A stretch of 64,000 nt of DNA from Marisediminitalea lipolytica. Lineage in GTDB: Bacteria; Pseudomonadota; Gammaproteobacteria; Enterobacterales; Alteromonadaceae. The DNA lies in NCBI RefSeq assembly GCF_001758465.1, contig NZ_MJIC01000009.1:327768-391767 (forward strand), read 5' to 3'. Below are positions 8,206 to 17,260 of this stretch, one piece after another. Each line of letters starts with the position of its first letter. Positions within the stretch are counted from its first letter, which is position 1. The position numbers were made by a program, and so were the translations under genes. The notes beneath the pieces were generated by a model, which was not told the DNA's origin, searched no databases, and saw nothing but the letters and a program-made list of their open reading frames with translations.

Positions 8206-9371
8206 TGAAAATGTTTGATAAAGTACTGGCGTCCCGCCAGTGGAACGAAGAAGAGCGCATGATCCTGGACCAGGTTCAGCGTATGGTTGATAAGGTGATT
8301 GCACCCAATGCCGAGCATGTTGATGCCACCGGCGAGTTTCCCTGGGAAAACGTCAACGCCATTAATGAGCTGGGTTTAAACACTATCTTCGTGCCGGAAG
8401 AATATGGCGGCATGCCCATGTCCTATCGGTTGTATCTTGAAATCGTAACCATGATTTCGGAAGCCTGCGCCTCTACCGGGATTATCTACGCGACCAACTA
8501 TCACGGTATGAAACCGCTGATTGAATACGGTAACGAAGAACAAAAGCAACGCCTGTTGCCCTGTATTGCTGAAGGCGGCTTAGGCGCGCTGGCCATTACC
8601 GAACCGTCTGCCGGCTCTGATGCTACCGGTATGAAAACTTCGTTCCGCCCGGACGGTGACGACATCATCATTAACGGCTCTAAAATCTTTATCAGTAACG
8701 GCGACGTGGCCGACCGCTACCTGGTGTTTGGTAAGTGGACCGAAATTGACGACCCCAAAGGCGCAATCAGTGCGTTGATTCTGGAAAAAGGCGCTGAAGG
8801 TTTTTCAGTTATCTCTAAAGAGAAAAAGATGGGCCACAATGGTTCTTCTACCTGTGCGCTGGCCTTTGATGATATTCGCGTGCCGCGGGCTAACCTGCTC
8901 GGTGAACCCGGTGACGGCCTCAAAATCTTGCTAGCGTCGTTAAACAAATCCCGTCCATCGGTAGCTGCCCATGCCCGTGGTATCGCCCGTGCTGCGTTCC
9001 GCGACATGGTGGCCTATGCCAACGACCGTAAACAGTCTAATCGCGCGGTACTCGATTTTCAGGGGATTCAGTTCTTAATCGCCGATCTGGCCGGTGAACT
9101 GGCCATGGTAGAAAAGTGGATTGATTACGTGGCTGACATGGTCGACAGCGGCGAAAACGACATTGGTCTGGAAGCCTCGCTGGCGAAAATGCGCGCCAGT
9201 GATTTAGCCATGAAGATGAGTGACAACTGCGTGCAAATCCACGGCGGTTACGGCTACTGCCGTGATTACCGGGCTGAGCGCCTGATGCGTGATGCCAAGA
9301 TAACCCAAATCTGGGAAGGCACCAATCAGGTTCACCGTCAGCTAATTGGTCGCAGTTTCCGCGCTCGCTAA
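8205..9371 (+). CDS. Acyl-CoA dehydrogenase, AliB-like position
   Basis: 388 residues, the normal length for FAD acyl-CoA dehydrogenases. Seen: ITEPSAGSDATGMKT (flavin/substrate loop) near residue 130, the QIHGGYGYCRDYRAERLMRD segment near 342, and the C-terminal base in IWEGTNQVHRQ, the position of the catalytic glutamate in short-chain dehydrogenases. It introduces the 2,3 double bond and hands electrons to ETF, which is encoded at 35116-36794. The start overlaps the SDR stop (TAATG). It would carry out the first oxidation of the alicyclic acyl-CoA. Confidence 0.88.
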   Translation: MKMFDKVLASRQWNEEERMILDQVQRMVDKVIAPNAEHVDATGEFPWENVNAINELGLNTIFVPEEYGGMPMSYRLYLEIVTMISEACASTGIIYATNYHGMKPLIEYGNEEQKQRLLPCIAEGGLGALAITEPSAGSDATGMKTSFRPDGDDIIINGSKIFISNGDVADRYLVFGKWTEIDDPKGAISALILEKGAEGFSVISKEKKMGHNGSSTCALAFDDIRVPRANLLGEPGDGLKILLASLNKSRPSVAAHARGIARAAFRDMVAYANDRKQSNRAVLDFQGIQFLIADLAGELAMVEKWIDYVADMVDSGENDIGLEASLAKMRASDLAMKMSDNCVQIHGGYGYCRDYRAERLMRDAKITQIWEGTNQVHRQLIGRSFRAR

Positions 9372-9399
9372 GTGTTTTTCAATTTTCTTTATATTTTCG

Positions 9400-9415
9400 T
9401 GGCAGCAGTGCTGCC
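9400..9415 (+). promoter_or_regulatory. Palindrome with GG-N10-GC spacing between dehydrogenase genes
   Basis: The 15-bp perfect palindrome GGCAGCAGTGCTGCC sits in the only sizeable gap (65 bp) of the operon. It also fits GG-N10-GC (TGGCAGCAGTGCTGCC), a weak sigma54 match. It may be an internal promoter, a processing hairpin, or neither. Confidence 0.3.
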
Positions 9416-9436
9416 GCGGGTTAACAGGAGTTAACA

Positions 9437-10960
9437 ATGAGCTCATCAATTAAGAAAGTCGCTGTATGCGGTGCTGGTGGCACTATGGGTGCTGGTATTG
9501 CGCTGGTGGCGGCCCGCGGTGGCTTCGACACCATTTGTTTTGACCTAAACGCCGATCGACTGGCAACACAGCAACAAGCGGCCGCAAAATTCTTTGACCG
9601 CTCGGTAGATAAAGGTCGCATGAGTCAGGCCGACCGAGATACCGCCCTTGGCCGCATGCACAGCACAACAGACCTCAACGATCTGGCTGACTGCGACTTG
9701 GTTATCGAAGCCGTATTTGAAAGTCTGGATGCCAAACGTGACCTGTTCGGCAAGCTCAATGACATCTGTAAAGCAGAAACAATCTTCGCTTCGAATACGT
9801 CTACGCTTTCCATTACGCAAATTGCCGGTGGCTGTGGTCGTGAAGACAAAGTTGTGGGCATGCACTTTTGTCTGCCCGCCCAGGTGATGAAGCTGATTGA
9901 AATGTCCAAGGGCATCAATACCTCAGAAGACACCTTTCAAACCGCCTGGCAGTGGACCGAAAGCGCCGGCCAGATCCCGGTGGAAACCCAGGACAAACCG
10001 GGTTTTATCCTGAACGCGCTGTTAGTACCGTTTAACAACGATACCATTCGCGCCATTGATGCCGGCCTGGCAACCCCTGAAGATATCGACTTAGCCATTC
10101 GCTCAGGCCTGGGCTATAAAATGGGCCCTTGCACGCTGCTCGACTTAGTGGGCCTTGATACCCAAATCCTGTTGGGCGAAGCATTTTATCCAATCACTCT
10201 GGATGTACGCGCGTCGGTGCCACCGCTACTGCGTCGCATGGTGGCCGCAGGCAAACTGGGGAATAAATCCGGCGGCGGCTTCTTAACCGGCGCAACCAGT
10301 GAAAAAGCCTCCTCGGCACCGGCTTATGAGATGGTGCATCACGGTCAGGGCCGCTCCTTTACCAACGATGATGACTTTGTAAAACATGCGGCAGTATCTG
10401 CTGAGGTGGCTGTTCACCTTGGTGGCGGCTATGTAAAAGCGCCAGAAAAAACCGCTGTGCTGGTAGAGCTTGATACCGAGTGTCTGGGGTATCACACCGG
10501 TGAAGACCTGACCGAAGACACTGCAAATACCGTTGGCTTTGCCCGTTATCGCAATGGTGATGAAGCCCCTTCGCCGTTAATCGAGCTGGTGTATAAACCG
10601 CACACCTCTGCTGACGCCATTGCGGCGGCGCGCGCGGTGTTCGAAGTGGCCGGTTTTGATGTGGTGGTTTGTAAAGATTTGCCAGGCCGTATTATCGACC
10701 GCTTGGTACGCCCGAAATATAACGACGCCCTGCGCTTTGTGGATGAAGGCTTAGCGTCTCCGGGCGATATGGATAAAACCTGCTGTATGGGACTGGGTTA
10801 CCCGGTCGGTCCGGTAGCACGGGTTACCGCTGGTGGACTGGCCCGTCATTATGAGGTCTCTAAGGCCCTTCTGGATACGACAGGGTTGGTGGGCTATTCG
10901 CCTGCCAGAGCGGCGGTGGTTAGCCATTCGCGTCAGCTTGCCAGCAAGAACGAAGCCTGA
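9437..10960 (+). CDS. 3-hydroxyacyl-CoA dehydrogenase, PaaH/PaaC type (copy 1)
   Basis: 507 residues. The N-terminal half holds the NAD-binding loop VCGAGGTMGAGIA and ASNTSTLSITQIA, and the C-terminal half repeats a 3HCDH C-domain (PGRIIDRLVRPKYNDALRFVDEGLAS), the two-part architecture of PaaH-type enzymes of about 500 residues. It oxidises 3-hydroxyacyl-CoA to 3-ketoacyl-CoA. One oddity is the active-site strip, which reads MHFCLPAQVMKLIE where the family normally has HFFNP; the His and Glu of the catalytic dyad remain. AGGAG precedes the ATG. A second, more canonical paralog lies two genes downstream, so the two may act at different steps. Confidence 0.85.
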   Translation: MSSSIKKVAVCGAGGTMGAGIALVAARGGFDTICFDLNADRLATQQQAAAKFFDRSVDKGRMSQADRDTALGRMHSTTDLNDLADCDLVIEAVFESLDAKRDLFGKLNDICKAETIFASNTSTLSITQIAGGCGREDKVVGMHFCLPAQVMKLIEMSKGINTSEDTFQTAWQWTESAGQIPVETQDKPGFILNALLVPFNNDTIRAIDAGLATPEDIDLAIRSGLGYKMGPCTLLDLVGLDTQILLGEAFYPITLDVRASVPPLLRRMVAAGKLGNKSGGGFLTGATSEKASSAPAYEMVHHGQGRSFTNDDDFVKHAAVSAEVAVHLGGGYVKAPEKTAVLVELDTECLGYHTGEDLTEDTANTVGFARYRNGDEAPSPLIELVYKPHTSADAIAAARAVFEVAGFDVVVCKDLPGRIIDRLVRPKYNDALRFVDEGLASPGDMDKTCCMGLGYPVGPVARVTAGGLARHYEVSKALLDTTGLVGYSPARAAVVSHSRQLASKNEA

Positions 10961-10975
10961 TAGCAGGAGCAGCTT

Positions 10976-11971
10976 ATGCAAGGCGTAGTGGTAAATGAAT
11001 ACTGCGACTTTGATCGAGCCCAGGTTGGGTTGATTAAGGATCCCAAAGCCGGCAGTGGCGAAGTGGTGGTGGCCCTTGAAACCGCTGAAGTAAATTTTCC
11101 GGATAAGCTTTACATAGAAGGGCAGTACCAGAAACAACTCGACTTCCCCTTTTCGCCGGGCCTGGCTGGTACCGGTGTGATCTGCGCCGTTGGTGCCGGG
11201 GTGGATGAGTCACTCATCGGCAAGCGCGTGCTGGCGTTACCCGAATACGGCACCTATGCCGAAAAGGTAAGCCTGCCGGCAGAACACTGTTTTGCTGTGC
11301 CGGATGGGGTGGACAGTATTCAGTCTTCTGCGCTTGGGCTGGCCTATCAAACGGCTTATTTCGCCTTAACCGCGCGGGGCAATATTCGTCCCGGCGATAA
11401 CGTGCTGGTTTTAGGCGCTACTGGCGGTGTTGGCATGGCAGCGGTGCAACTGGCTAAAGCCATGGGTGCTGGCAAAGTGCTCGCTGGTACGCGTGGTGGT
11501 ATCAATAAGCTGGGTGAGTACTGGCTGGGCGCGGACGAGATTGTTGATACCGCGCCGGAGGATTTACGTAGTCTGGCCGCCTCGGTTAAAAACGCCACCG
11601 ACGGCTATGGCGTGGATATCGTGATTGACACTGTGGGCGGCGTCCTTGGCGAAGCTGCCCTGCGCGCGCTGGCCTGGAATGGTCGCTTTGTGGTGGTGGG
11701 TTTTGCCTGTGGCGATATTCCCAAATTTGCCGGTAATTACCTGCTGGTTAAAAACATTTCAGTGAGTGGTCTGCAGTGGACTGATTATCTCGCTCGCCAG
11801 TTGGAAACGGTTCAGCAGGCCCAGGATAAATTGTTTGAGTGGTGCCGAACCGGCCTGCTTGCTCCCCGAATTCATAACACTTACCCGCTGGCTGAGTTTG
11901 CCACCGCGCTTAACGCGGTTTGCTCCGGTGAAGCCCAGGGGCGTGTTGTACTGACTATTTCAGAGACCTAA
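10976..11971 (+). CDS. Zinc-independent quinone oxidoreductase-like MDR enzyme
   Basis: 331 residues, NADPH:quinone oxidoreductase branch of the medium-chain dehydrogenases. Seen: FSPGLAGTGVICAVGAGV in the GroES-like domain and the cofactor loop VLVLGATGGVGMAAVQLAK near residue 145; the zinc-ligand pattern of alcohol dehydrogenases is absent. It would reduce a quinone or the double bond of an alpha,beta-unsaturated carbonyl with NADPH. It is 15 bp after the first PaaH-type gene and 3 bp before the second, so it belongs to the operon and may handle an unsaturated intermediate. Confidence 0.82.
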   Translation: MQGVVVNEYCDFDRAQVGLIKDPKAGSGEVVVALETAEVNFPDKLYIEGQYQKQLDFPFSPGLAGTGVICAVGAGVDESLIGKRVLALPEYGTYAEKVSLPAEHCFAVPDGVDSIQSSALGLAYQTAYFALTARGNIRPGDNVLVLGATGGVGMAAVQLAKAMGAGKVLAGTRGGINKLGEYWLGADEIVDTAPEDLRSLAASVKNATDGYGVDIVIDTVGGVLGEAALRALAWNGRFVVVGFACGDIPKFAGNYLLVKNISVSGLQWTDYLARQLETVQQAQDKLFEWCRTGLLAPRIHNTYPLAEFATALNAVCSGEAQGRVVLTISET

Positions 11972-11974
11972 TTT

Positions 11975-13399
11975 ATGAGTGCATTAGAGACAAACACTAC
12001 CGTTGCCGTAATTGGCGCGGGGACCATGGGCGCAGGTATTGCGCAGCTTGCTGCGGCTGCCGGCCATCCGGTCGTCCTGTTTGATGCCTTTGATGGCGCG
12101 GCCGAAAAGGGCAAGGCTGGGATTGATAAAGGCCTGGAGAAACTGGTGGCCCGCGGCAAAATGACCGCGGATACCAAAGCGGCATTATTAGCGCGCATTC
12201 GTCTGGCTACGGATATTCACGATGTGGCCGAAGCAACGCTGGTGGTAGAAGCCATCGTCGAGAACCTTGATATTAAACGTGAGCTGTTTGCAAACTTAGA
12301 AAGCATGGTGGCCAGTGATGCGATCCTGGCTACCAACACGTCATCGATTTCGGTGACCTCTATTGCCCGTGATCTCAAGCATCCGGAACGCTTTGTCGGA
12401 ATGCACTTTTTTAACCCGGCACCAGTGATGAAACTGGTTGAGGTGATCTCTGGTGTGGCAACGGATAAAGACGTCGCTGAGTGCGTGTTTGCCACCGCTG
12501 AAAACTGGGGCAAGATTGCCGTACACGCCAAGTCTACGCCGGGCTTTATTGTTAACCGCGTAGCCCGCCCTTACTACGCCGAGGCTTTACGCTTGTGCGA
12601 AGAACAGGTGGCAGACCCGGCAACCCTGGACGCGTTACTCACCGGCGCAGGCGGCTTTCGCCTGGGGCCATTTGCACTCATGGATTTAATTGGGCACGAC
12701 GTTAACTACGCCGTTAGTGAGTCGGTGTTTAAGGCCTATTATCAGGAGCCGCGTTTTCGCCCGTCGATTATGCAGTTAGAGCTGGTTAATGCCGGTCGTT
12801 TAGGGCGCAAAAGTGGTCAGGGCTTTTATAGCTATACCGACGGAGCCGAAGCCGCTGCGCCAGTATTTGAGCCTGTCGACAGCTCAGCAGCCGATATCGA
12901 CGTGAAACTAACCGGCGGTTTTACTATTGGTGGTGTAGCCGTAGAACGCACAACAGGAGCAACCGCAACCGCGCGGGCAAAAGCCTTAGGGCAACCGGTA
13001 ATCCTGCTTGATCTTACCAAACAGGAAGGCGCAAGTGTGGTGGCGTTCAGCTGCTCTAAAGCATTGCCAGAGAGTGTGGTTGCTTCTTTAGTGAAAGGCC
13101 TTGCTGCACGGGAAGTGAAGGCGGTGAAATTACCCGATTGGCCTGGATTAGTGGTAATGCGGACAGTGGCTATGCTGGCTAATGAAGCCTTTGAAGCCCA
13201 AATGCAAGGGGTTGGCTCTGCCGAGGCCATTGATAATGCCATGAAATATGGTGTTAATTACCCGCAAGGGCCGATAGAGTGGGCTAATGAGATTGGCCTT
13301 AGCACAGTGCTTGACGTTTTGGACGGCGTTTATAGCCTGACCCGTGATCCGCGCTATCGGGCTGCATTAAGTCTGCGCCTCGCCGTAGACAGTGAATAA
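11975..13399 (+). CDS. 3-hydroxyacyl-CoA dehydrogenase, PaaH type (copy 2)
   Basis: 474 residues with VIGAGTMGAGIAQLA at the N-terminus, ATNTSSISVTSIA, and a canonical active-site strip HFFNPAPVMKLVEVI carrying the catalytic His and Glu. A second 3HCDH C-domain follows (NEAFEAQMQGVGSAEAIDNAMKYG). This is the same two-part layout as the paralog at 9437, but this copy keeps the usual HFFNP. Hydroxyacyl-CoA oxidation after ring opening, for example of a hydroxypimelyl-CoA-like intermediate, would need such an enzyme. Only 3 bp separate it from the preceding oxidoreductase. Confidence 0.87.
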   Translation: MSALETNTTVAVIGAGTMGAGIAQLAAAAGHPVVLFDAFDGAAEKGKAGIDKGLEKLVARGKMTADTKAALLARIRLATDIHDVAEATLVVEAIVENLDIKRELFANLESMVASDAILATNTSSISVTSIARDLKHPERFVGMHFFNPAPVMKLVEVISGVATDKDVAECVFATAENWGKIAVHAKSTPGFIVNRVARPYYAEALRLCEEQVADPATLDALLTGAGGFRLGPFALMDLIGHDVNYAVSESVFKAYYQEPRFRPSIMQLELVNAGRLGRKSGQGFYSYTDGAEAAAPVFEPVDSSAADIDVKLTGGFTIGGVAVERTTGATATARAKALGQPVILLDLTKQEGASVVAFSCSKALPESVVASLVKGLAAREVKAVKLPDWPGLVVMRTVAMLANEAFEAQMQGVGSAEAIDNAMKYGVNYPQGPIEWANEIGLSTVLDVLDGVYSLTRDPRYRAALSLRLAVDSE

Positions 13400-13416
13400 C
13401 TTTTAAGAGACGCTTT

Positions 13417-13980
13417 ATGCCATTTATCAAAGACTTTGCTGAGAATGCCGGCCCGCCAAACCTGTTTAAACAGTATCCGGATGTTTACCGCCCCTGGGCC
13501 GAAATGAGTGAAGCCATGATGAATGGCCCGTCGCCGTTTTCCCGCGGCGTGCGGGAGCTGATCCTTGCCTATGCCGCCGCCGTGGCTGATTGCGAATTTG
13601 TCAGCTGCGCCCATGCCGAAGTGGCTTATGCGCATGGGCTTAAAACGGGTTTGATGGACGAGCTGCTTGCCGGTATCGATACGGCAGACATTGAACCTGA
13701 GCTAAAACCGGTATTTGAATATGTGAAGGTACTGAGTAAATCGCCGGAACTGGTCAGTCAGGCGCACGTGAGCGCCATACTCAACGCTGGCTGGGATGCT
13801 GACGCGGTGCATAGTACAGCACTTATCACCGCGCGAGCGGCGTTTATGCAACGACTGGTTCAGGGGCATGGCTTTAATACACCAGACCCGGAAGTTGCCA
13901 AAAGTCATGCGGCAAAGCGGGTTGAGCGGGGTTATGTAAATTTATACAAAGCTTTTCGGCCTGAGGGTGAGGCAAAGTAG
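13417..13980 (+). CDS. AhpD/carboxymuconolactone decarboxylase-like protein
   Basis: 187 residues, all-helical AhpD-like fold suggested by FSRGVRELILAYAAAVADCEFVSCAHAEVAYAHGL. In the family the active site is usually C-x2-C-x3-H; here the cysteines are five apart (C-E-F-V-S-C-A-H), so the second Cys is displaced relative to the standard thiol pair. Members act as peroxidase-like or lactone-decarboxylating enzymes, many uncharacterised. It is the penultimate gene of the operon, 17 bp after copy 2 of the hydroxyacyl-CoA dehydrogenase. Its role in the pathway is not known. Confidence 0.65.
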   Translation: MPFIKDFAENAGPPNLFKQYPDVYRPWAEMSEAMMNGPSPFSRGVRELILAYAAAVADCEFVSCAHAEVAYAHGLKTGLMDELLAGIDTADIEPELKPVFEYVKVLSKSPELVSQAHVSAILNAGWDADAVHSTALITARAAFMQRLVQGHGFNTPDPEVAKSHAAKRVERGYVNLYKAFRPEGEAK

Positions 13981-14045
13981 CCTTTATCAATAATCACGAC
14001 TACAGTTAATAACAATAAAAACAAGGTCATAAGGACATTGCTACC

Positions 14046-15356
14046 ATGCTAGCCACGGCTTCTAAACCCTTTGTAAAACTGGTTGAGCGCTACCTGCCCG
14101 ATCCCTTTGTATTTGTTTTGATTCTGACCCTGCTGGTGATGGGGTCTGCTGTGGTAATCCAGCAACAATCGGTCGGCACTGTTTTACAGCAATGGGGCGG
14201 CGGTTTTTGGAACCTGCTGACCTTTTCCATGCAGATGTTACTGGTACTGGTGTCGGGGCATATGCTGGCCAGTACCGCAATAGTGAAATCAGCATTAAAT
14301 AACATTGCTAAACTAGCCGCTACACCCGGCCGGGCAATCATTCTGGTGACTTTGGTGTCCATGTTGGCAAGCTGGCTCAACTGGGGATTCGGCCTGGTGG
14401 TGGGGGCGTTGTTTGCCAAAGCTATTGCCAGACGAGTGCAGGTGGATTACCGCCTGCTGGTGGCCAGCGCGTATTCCAGTTTTGTGGTATGGCATGGCGG
14501 ATTAGCGGGCTCTATCCCTTTAACTATTGCCACGCCCGGCCATTTTACCGAAGATTTGATTGGTGTAGTGGGTACCAGTGAAACACTGTTTTCGGCTTTA
14601 AATCTCACTTTACTGGCGATAATGATAGTGGTTATCCCATTGGTCAATCGCGCTATGATGCCTGCTGCACATGATCGGGTGTATGTGGATCCTAAACGCC
14701 TTGCCGAGTCGGTCCCCGAACCAAAATATCACGATTTACCTCCGGCAGAAAAGTTGGAAAGAAACCCAATTTTGACCGTCGTTACCGGACTTGCCGGGAT
14801 TGCCTATCTGGTGATGTACTTTGGCGATGGTGGCAGCCTTAACCTGAATATTATTAATTTTCTGTTTTTGTTTATGGCCATTGCGCTGCACGGCACTCCT
14901 GAGCGTTTATTGCATAGTTTGCAGCAGGCTATTCAGGGGGCCAGCGGCATTGTGCTGCAATTTCCGTTTTATGCCGGCATTATGGCGGTGATGGTTCAAT
15001 CGGGTCTGGCGCGGGATTTATCCCAATGGCTGATTAGTTTTGCTACGGCTGACACACTTGCCTTGTACAGTTTTTTAAGTGCGGGGCTGGTGAATATGCT
15101 GGTTCCTTCCGGTGGCGGTCAATGGGCCGTGCAGGCGCCGGTTGTATTACCGGCTGCTATTGAGTTAGGCGCGGATGTCAGTAAAGTTTCCATGGCGGTG
15201 GCCTGGGGAGATGCCTGGACCAATTTAATCCAGCCTTTCTGGGCGTTGCCGGTATTGGCTATCGCAGGATTAAAAGCCAAGGATATGATGGGATTTTGTC
15301 TGGTACAGTTGATTATCACGGGCGTGATTATTAGCGCCGTTTTTCTGCTTTTTTGA
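14046..15356 (+). CDS. Short-chain fatty acid transporter, AtoE-like
   Basis: 436 residues, almost entirely hydrophobic with about 11-12 helices. Seen: YLPDPFVFVLILTLLVMG at the N-terminus, WLNWGFGLVVGALFAKAIARR, and GLVNMLVPSGGGQWAVQAPVVLPAA, strips characteristic of the AtoE/TIGR00366 family of short-chain fatty acid carriers. It would bring the pathway acid, or a short acid product, across the inner membrane. It is 65 bp after the preceding gene and the last gene of the sigma54-driven operon. AtoE in E. coli is also under a sigma54 activator (AtoC), a parallel from known biology. Confidence 0.83.
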   Translation: MLATASKPFVKLVERYLPDPFVFVLILTLLVMGSAVVIQQQSVGTVLQQWGGGFWNLLTFSMQMLLVLVSGHMLASTAIVKSALNNIAKLAATPGRAIILVTLVSMLASWLNWGFGLVVGALFAKAIARRVQVDYRLLVASAYSSFVVWHGGLAGSIPLTIATPGHFTEDLIGVVGTSETLFSALNLTLLAIMIVVIPLVNRAMMPAAHDRVYVDPKRLAESVPEPKYHDLPPAEKLERNPILTVVTGLAGIAYLVMYFGDGGSLNLNIINFLFLFMAIALHGTPERLLHSLQQAIQGASGIVLQFPFYAGIMAVMVQSGLARDLSQWLISFATADTLALYSFLSAGLVNMLVPSGGGQWAVQAPVVLPAAIELGADVSKVSMAVAWGDAWTNLIQPFWALPVLAIAGLKAKDMMGFCLVQLIITGVIISAVFLLF

Positions 15357-15617
15357 TGCAGAAAATACGGTGCGCGATGTCATAAAAGTTTACTGGCGAT
15401 GTCGTTGTTAAAGACGTGTGTCGTTGACTGCGACAATTACCGTTATGCAACAAATAACCTACTGCCTAAGTGGCTTTCTAAAATGACATGTGGTGGGATA
15501 AGTATTTTTAAAACAATTGGTTAGTTATAATTTTGATTCTTCTTAATGTGGTATGGAATTTGTATTTTGTTAATGAATTGTAATGTTTTGTATTCGTTAA
15601 TAATAAAAGGATGAATC

Positions 15618-17102
15618 ATGAGAAAGGCCTCACTGAAACAGTTCAGACACTATTCTCGCCAAGGCCGGAAACTGCTAATGGTTACCCTGTTAAGCTTATT
15701 GGTTTTGCAGGCCTGTAGTACTACAGGGCAAACTTCAAATAATCAGGACGTTAATCAAAATCACTGGCATTCGCTTTTTGATGGTAAGAGTCTTAACGGG
15801 TGGACGGTTAAAGCGCAACCCAATGACATAAATAAAACGTTCTTTTGGGTCGAAGAGGGTGTCATTGTTGCCGAGGCTAAGGACAAGCAACACGATTACA
15901 TCTGGCTGTACAGCGATAAGCAGTACAGCGATTTTCACTTAAAACTAAAATTTCAGGGCGACCGTGGTGACCATGCCAACAGCGGTGTGCAATTGCGCAG
16001 TCGCTACGATCACAATGACGAGGGCGGGTGGTTAAATGGCCCGCAGGTCGATGTAGGCTTTACCGACCGAAATGGCAGTATGTGGGACGAAACCCGCAAC
16101 AATCAGCGCTGGCTCATCGAGAAATACACTGAGGCGCCGTTTTATTATAGTGATGAAGGCTCAGGCTGGAATGACCTTGAAATCATCGCCCAGGGTAACC
16201 TGATTACGGTAATACAAAACGGTGAGCAAATCAGTCAGTACGACGGTACCGGCGTGCTTGATGATGCCAATCATCAGGATTTGGGTGTTGGTATTACTGG
16301 CCATATTGCGCTGCAAATCCACAAAGAAGACATCATGAAAATCAAATTTAAGGATATTCAGATAAAGGATTTAACCCCGCAGCAAAAGCCATTGCGGGTG
16401 CTGGTGTTCAGTAAAACGACCGGTTACTTCCATCAGAGTATCAATGTGATTGAAAAGACTATCGCTGAACTGGGTGAACGCCATGGCTGGACAGTTGATA
16501 TTACCCGTGGCAGCGAGGTATTCACCCCAGAAGGGCTGGCTAATTACGATGTGGTGTTCTGGAATAATACCTGTGCAGATTACGCCATTATGACTACAGA
16601 ACAGCGCCAGACGTTTGAGCGTTATGTGGAAAATGGCGGCGGTTATGCCGGCATTCATGGTGCGGCCTGGATGAACTTTACGCCGCGCTGGGACTGGTAC
16701 ATCGATGAGCTTATAGGCGCCAGGGAAATCAACAAAAATGGCAACTGGGAAGGTGTATGGCGCGAAGAAGCCAGCATTTACGCCGATGTAAAAACGCCGG
16801 TAACGGCAATGGTATCGAAAGGGACCATCTGGAAAGACGAGTTTTATTCCATGTCTCGTGATGTACGGGCCGAACAACCCGAACTAAGCCCTGAAGACCA
16901 AATTGAAGTACTTACCAGCGGCATTGCCGACTGGGATTATGGGGATTTCAAAACCGGCCACCCGGTTACCTGGCGGCGCCATATTAAAGGTGGCCGCATG
17001 TGGTATTCCGCCATTGGCCACAACGATTCCACCATTACGGATCCGATTTTCCGCGACCATATGAAAGCCGGAATTGAGTGGGCCGGTGGCGCGCTGGATT
17101 AA
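15618..17102 (+). CDS. Lipoprotein with 3-keto-disaccharide hydrolase (DUF1080) and ThuA-like domains
   Basis: 494 residues. The N-terminus is a lipoprotein signal ending LVLQAC, so the mature protein begins at a lipidated Cys. Residues about 50-245 form a DUF1080 (PF06439) domain: HWHSLFDGKSLNGW, GDHANSGVQLRS, NDLEIIAQGN. Residues about 255-490 form a ThuA-like (PF06283) domain: LRVLVFSKTTGYFHQSI, GGYAGIHGAAW, GHPVTWRRHIKGGRMWYSAIGHN. DUF1080 enzymes cleave 3-keto-glycosides; ThuA-like proteins are linked to 3-keto-disaccharide use. So this is a sugar enzyme in the periplasm, functionally unlike the acyl-CoA genes around it. The 261 bp before it contain no sigma54 site. Confidence 0.85.
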   Translation: MRKASLKQFRHYSRQGRKLLMVTLLSLLVLQACSTTGQTSNNQDVNQNHWHSLFDGKSLNGWTVKAQPNDINKTFFWVEEGVIVAEAKDKQHDYIWLYSDKQYSDFHLKLKFQGDRGDHANSGVQLRSRYDHNDEGGWLNGPQVDVGFTDRNGSMWDETRNNQRWLIEKYTEAPFYYSDEGSGWNDLEIIAQGNLITVIQNGEQISQYDGTGVLDDANHQDLGVGITGHIALQIHKEDIMKIKFKDIQIKDLTPQQKPLRVLVFSKTTGYFHQSINVIEKTIAELGERHGWTVDITRGSEVFTPEGLANYDVVFWNNTCADYAIMTTEQRQTFERYVENGGGYAGIHGAAWMNFTPRWDWYIDELIGAREINKNGNWEGVWREEASIYADVKTPVTAMVSKGTIWKDEFYSMSRDVRAEQPELSPEDQIEVLTSGIADWDYGDFKTGHPVTWRRHIKGGRMWYSAIGHNDSTITDPIFRDHMKAGIEWAGGALD

Positions 17103-17260
17103 TCAACAGCGCTTAAAATGATGCGCATTTCCAACCTCTTAAACCCGATGATGCCGGAAGGTGCCTGTGCACCTGTCCGGTAGCTAGTGTTACAAGTGCA
17201 ATGTCAGTGAGTAAAAAACATATCACCGAAAAGTGATTCGGAAAGCGGAATTTAAATAGT

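Noticed and set aside
3050..9371. Carnitine (caiABCD) or DMSP (dddD) catabolism
   Set aside because: There is no betaine transporter, the CoA-transferase is a single domain unlike DddD, and the BadI-like hydrolase does not belong to those pathways.
9400..9415. Firm sigma54 promoter for the 9437 gene
   Set aside because: The GG-N10-GC pattern is produced by a perfect 15-bp palindrome, so the match may be incidental; kept only as a low-confidence site.
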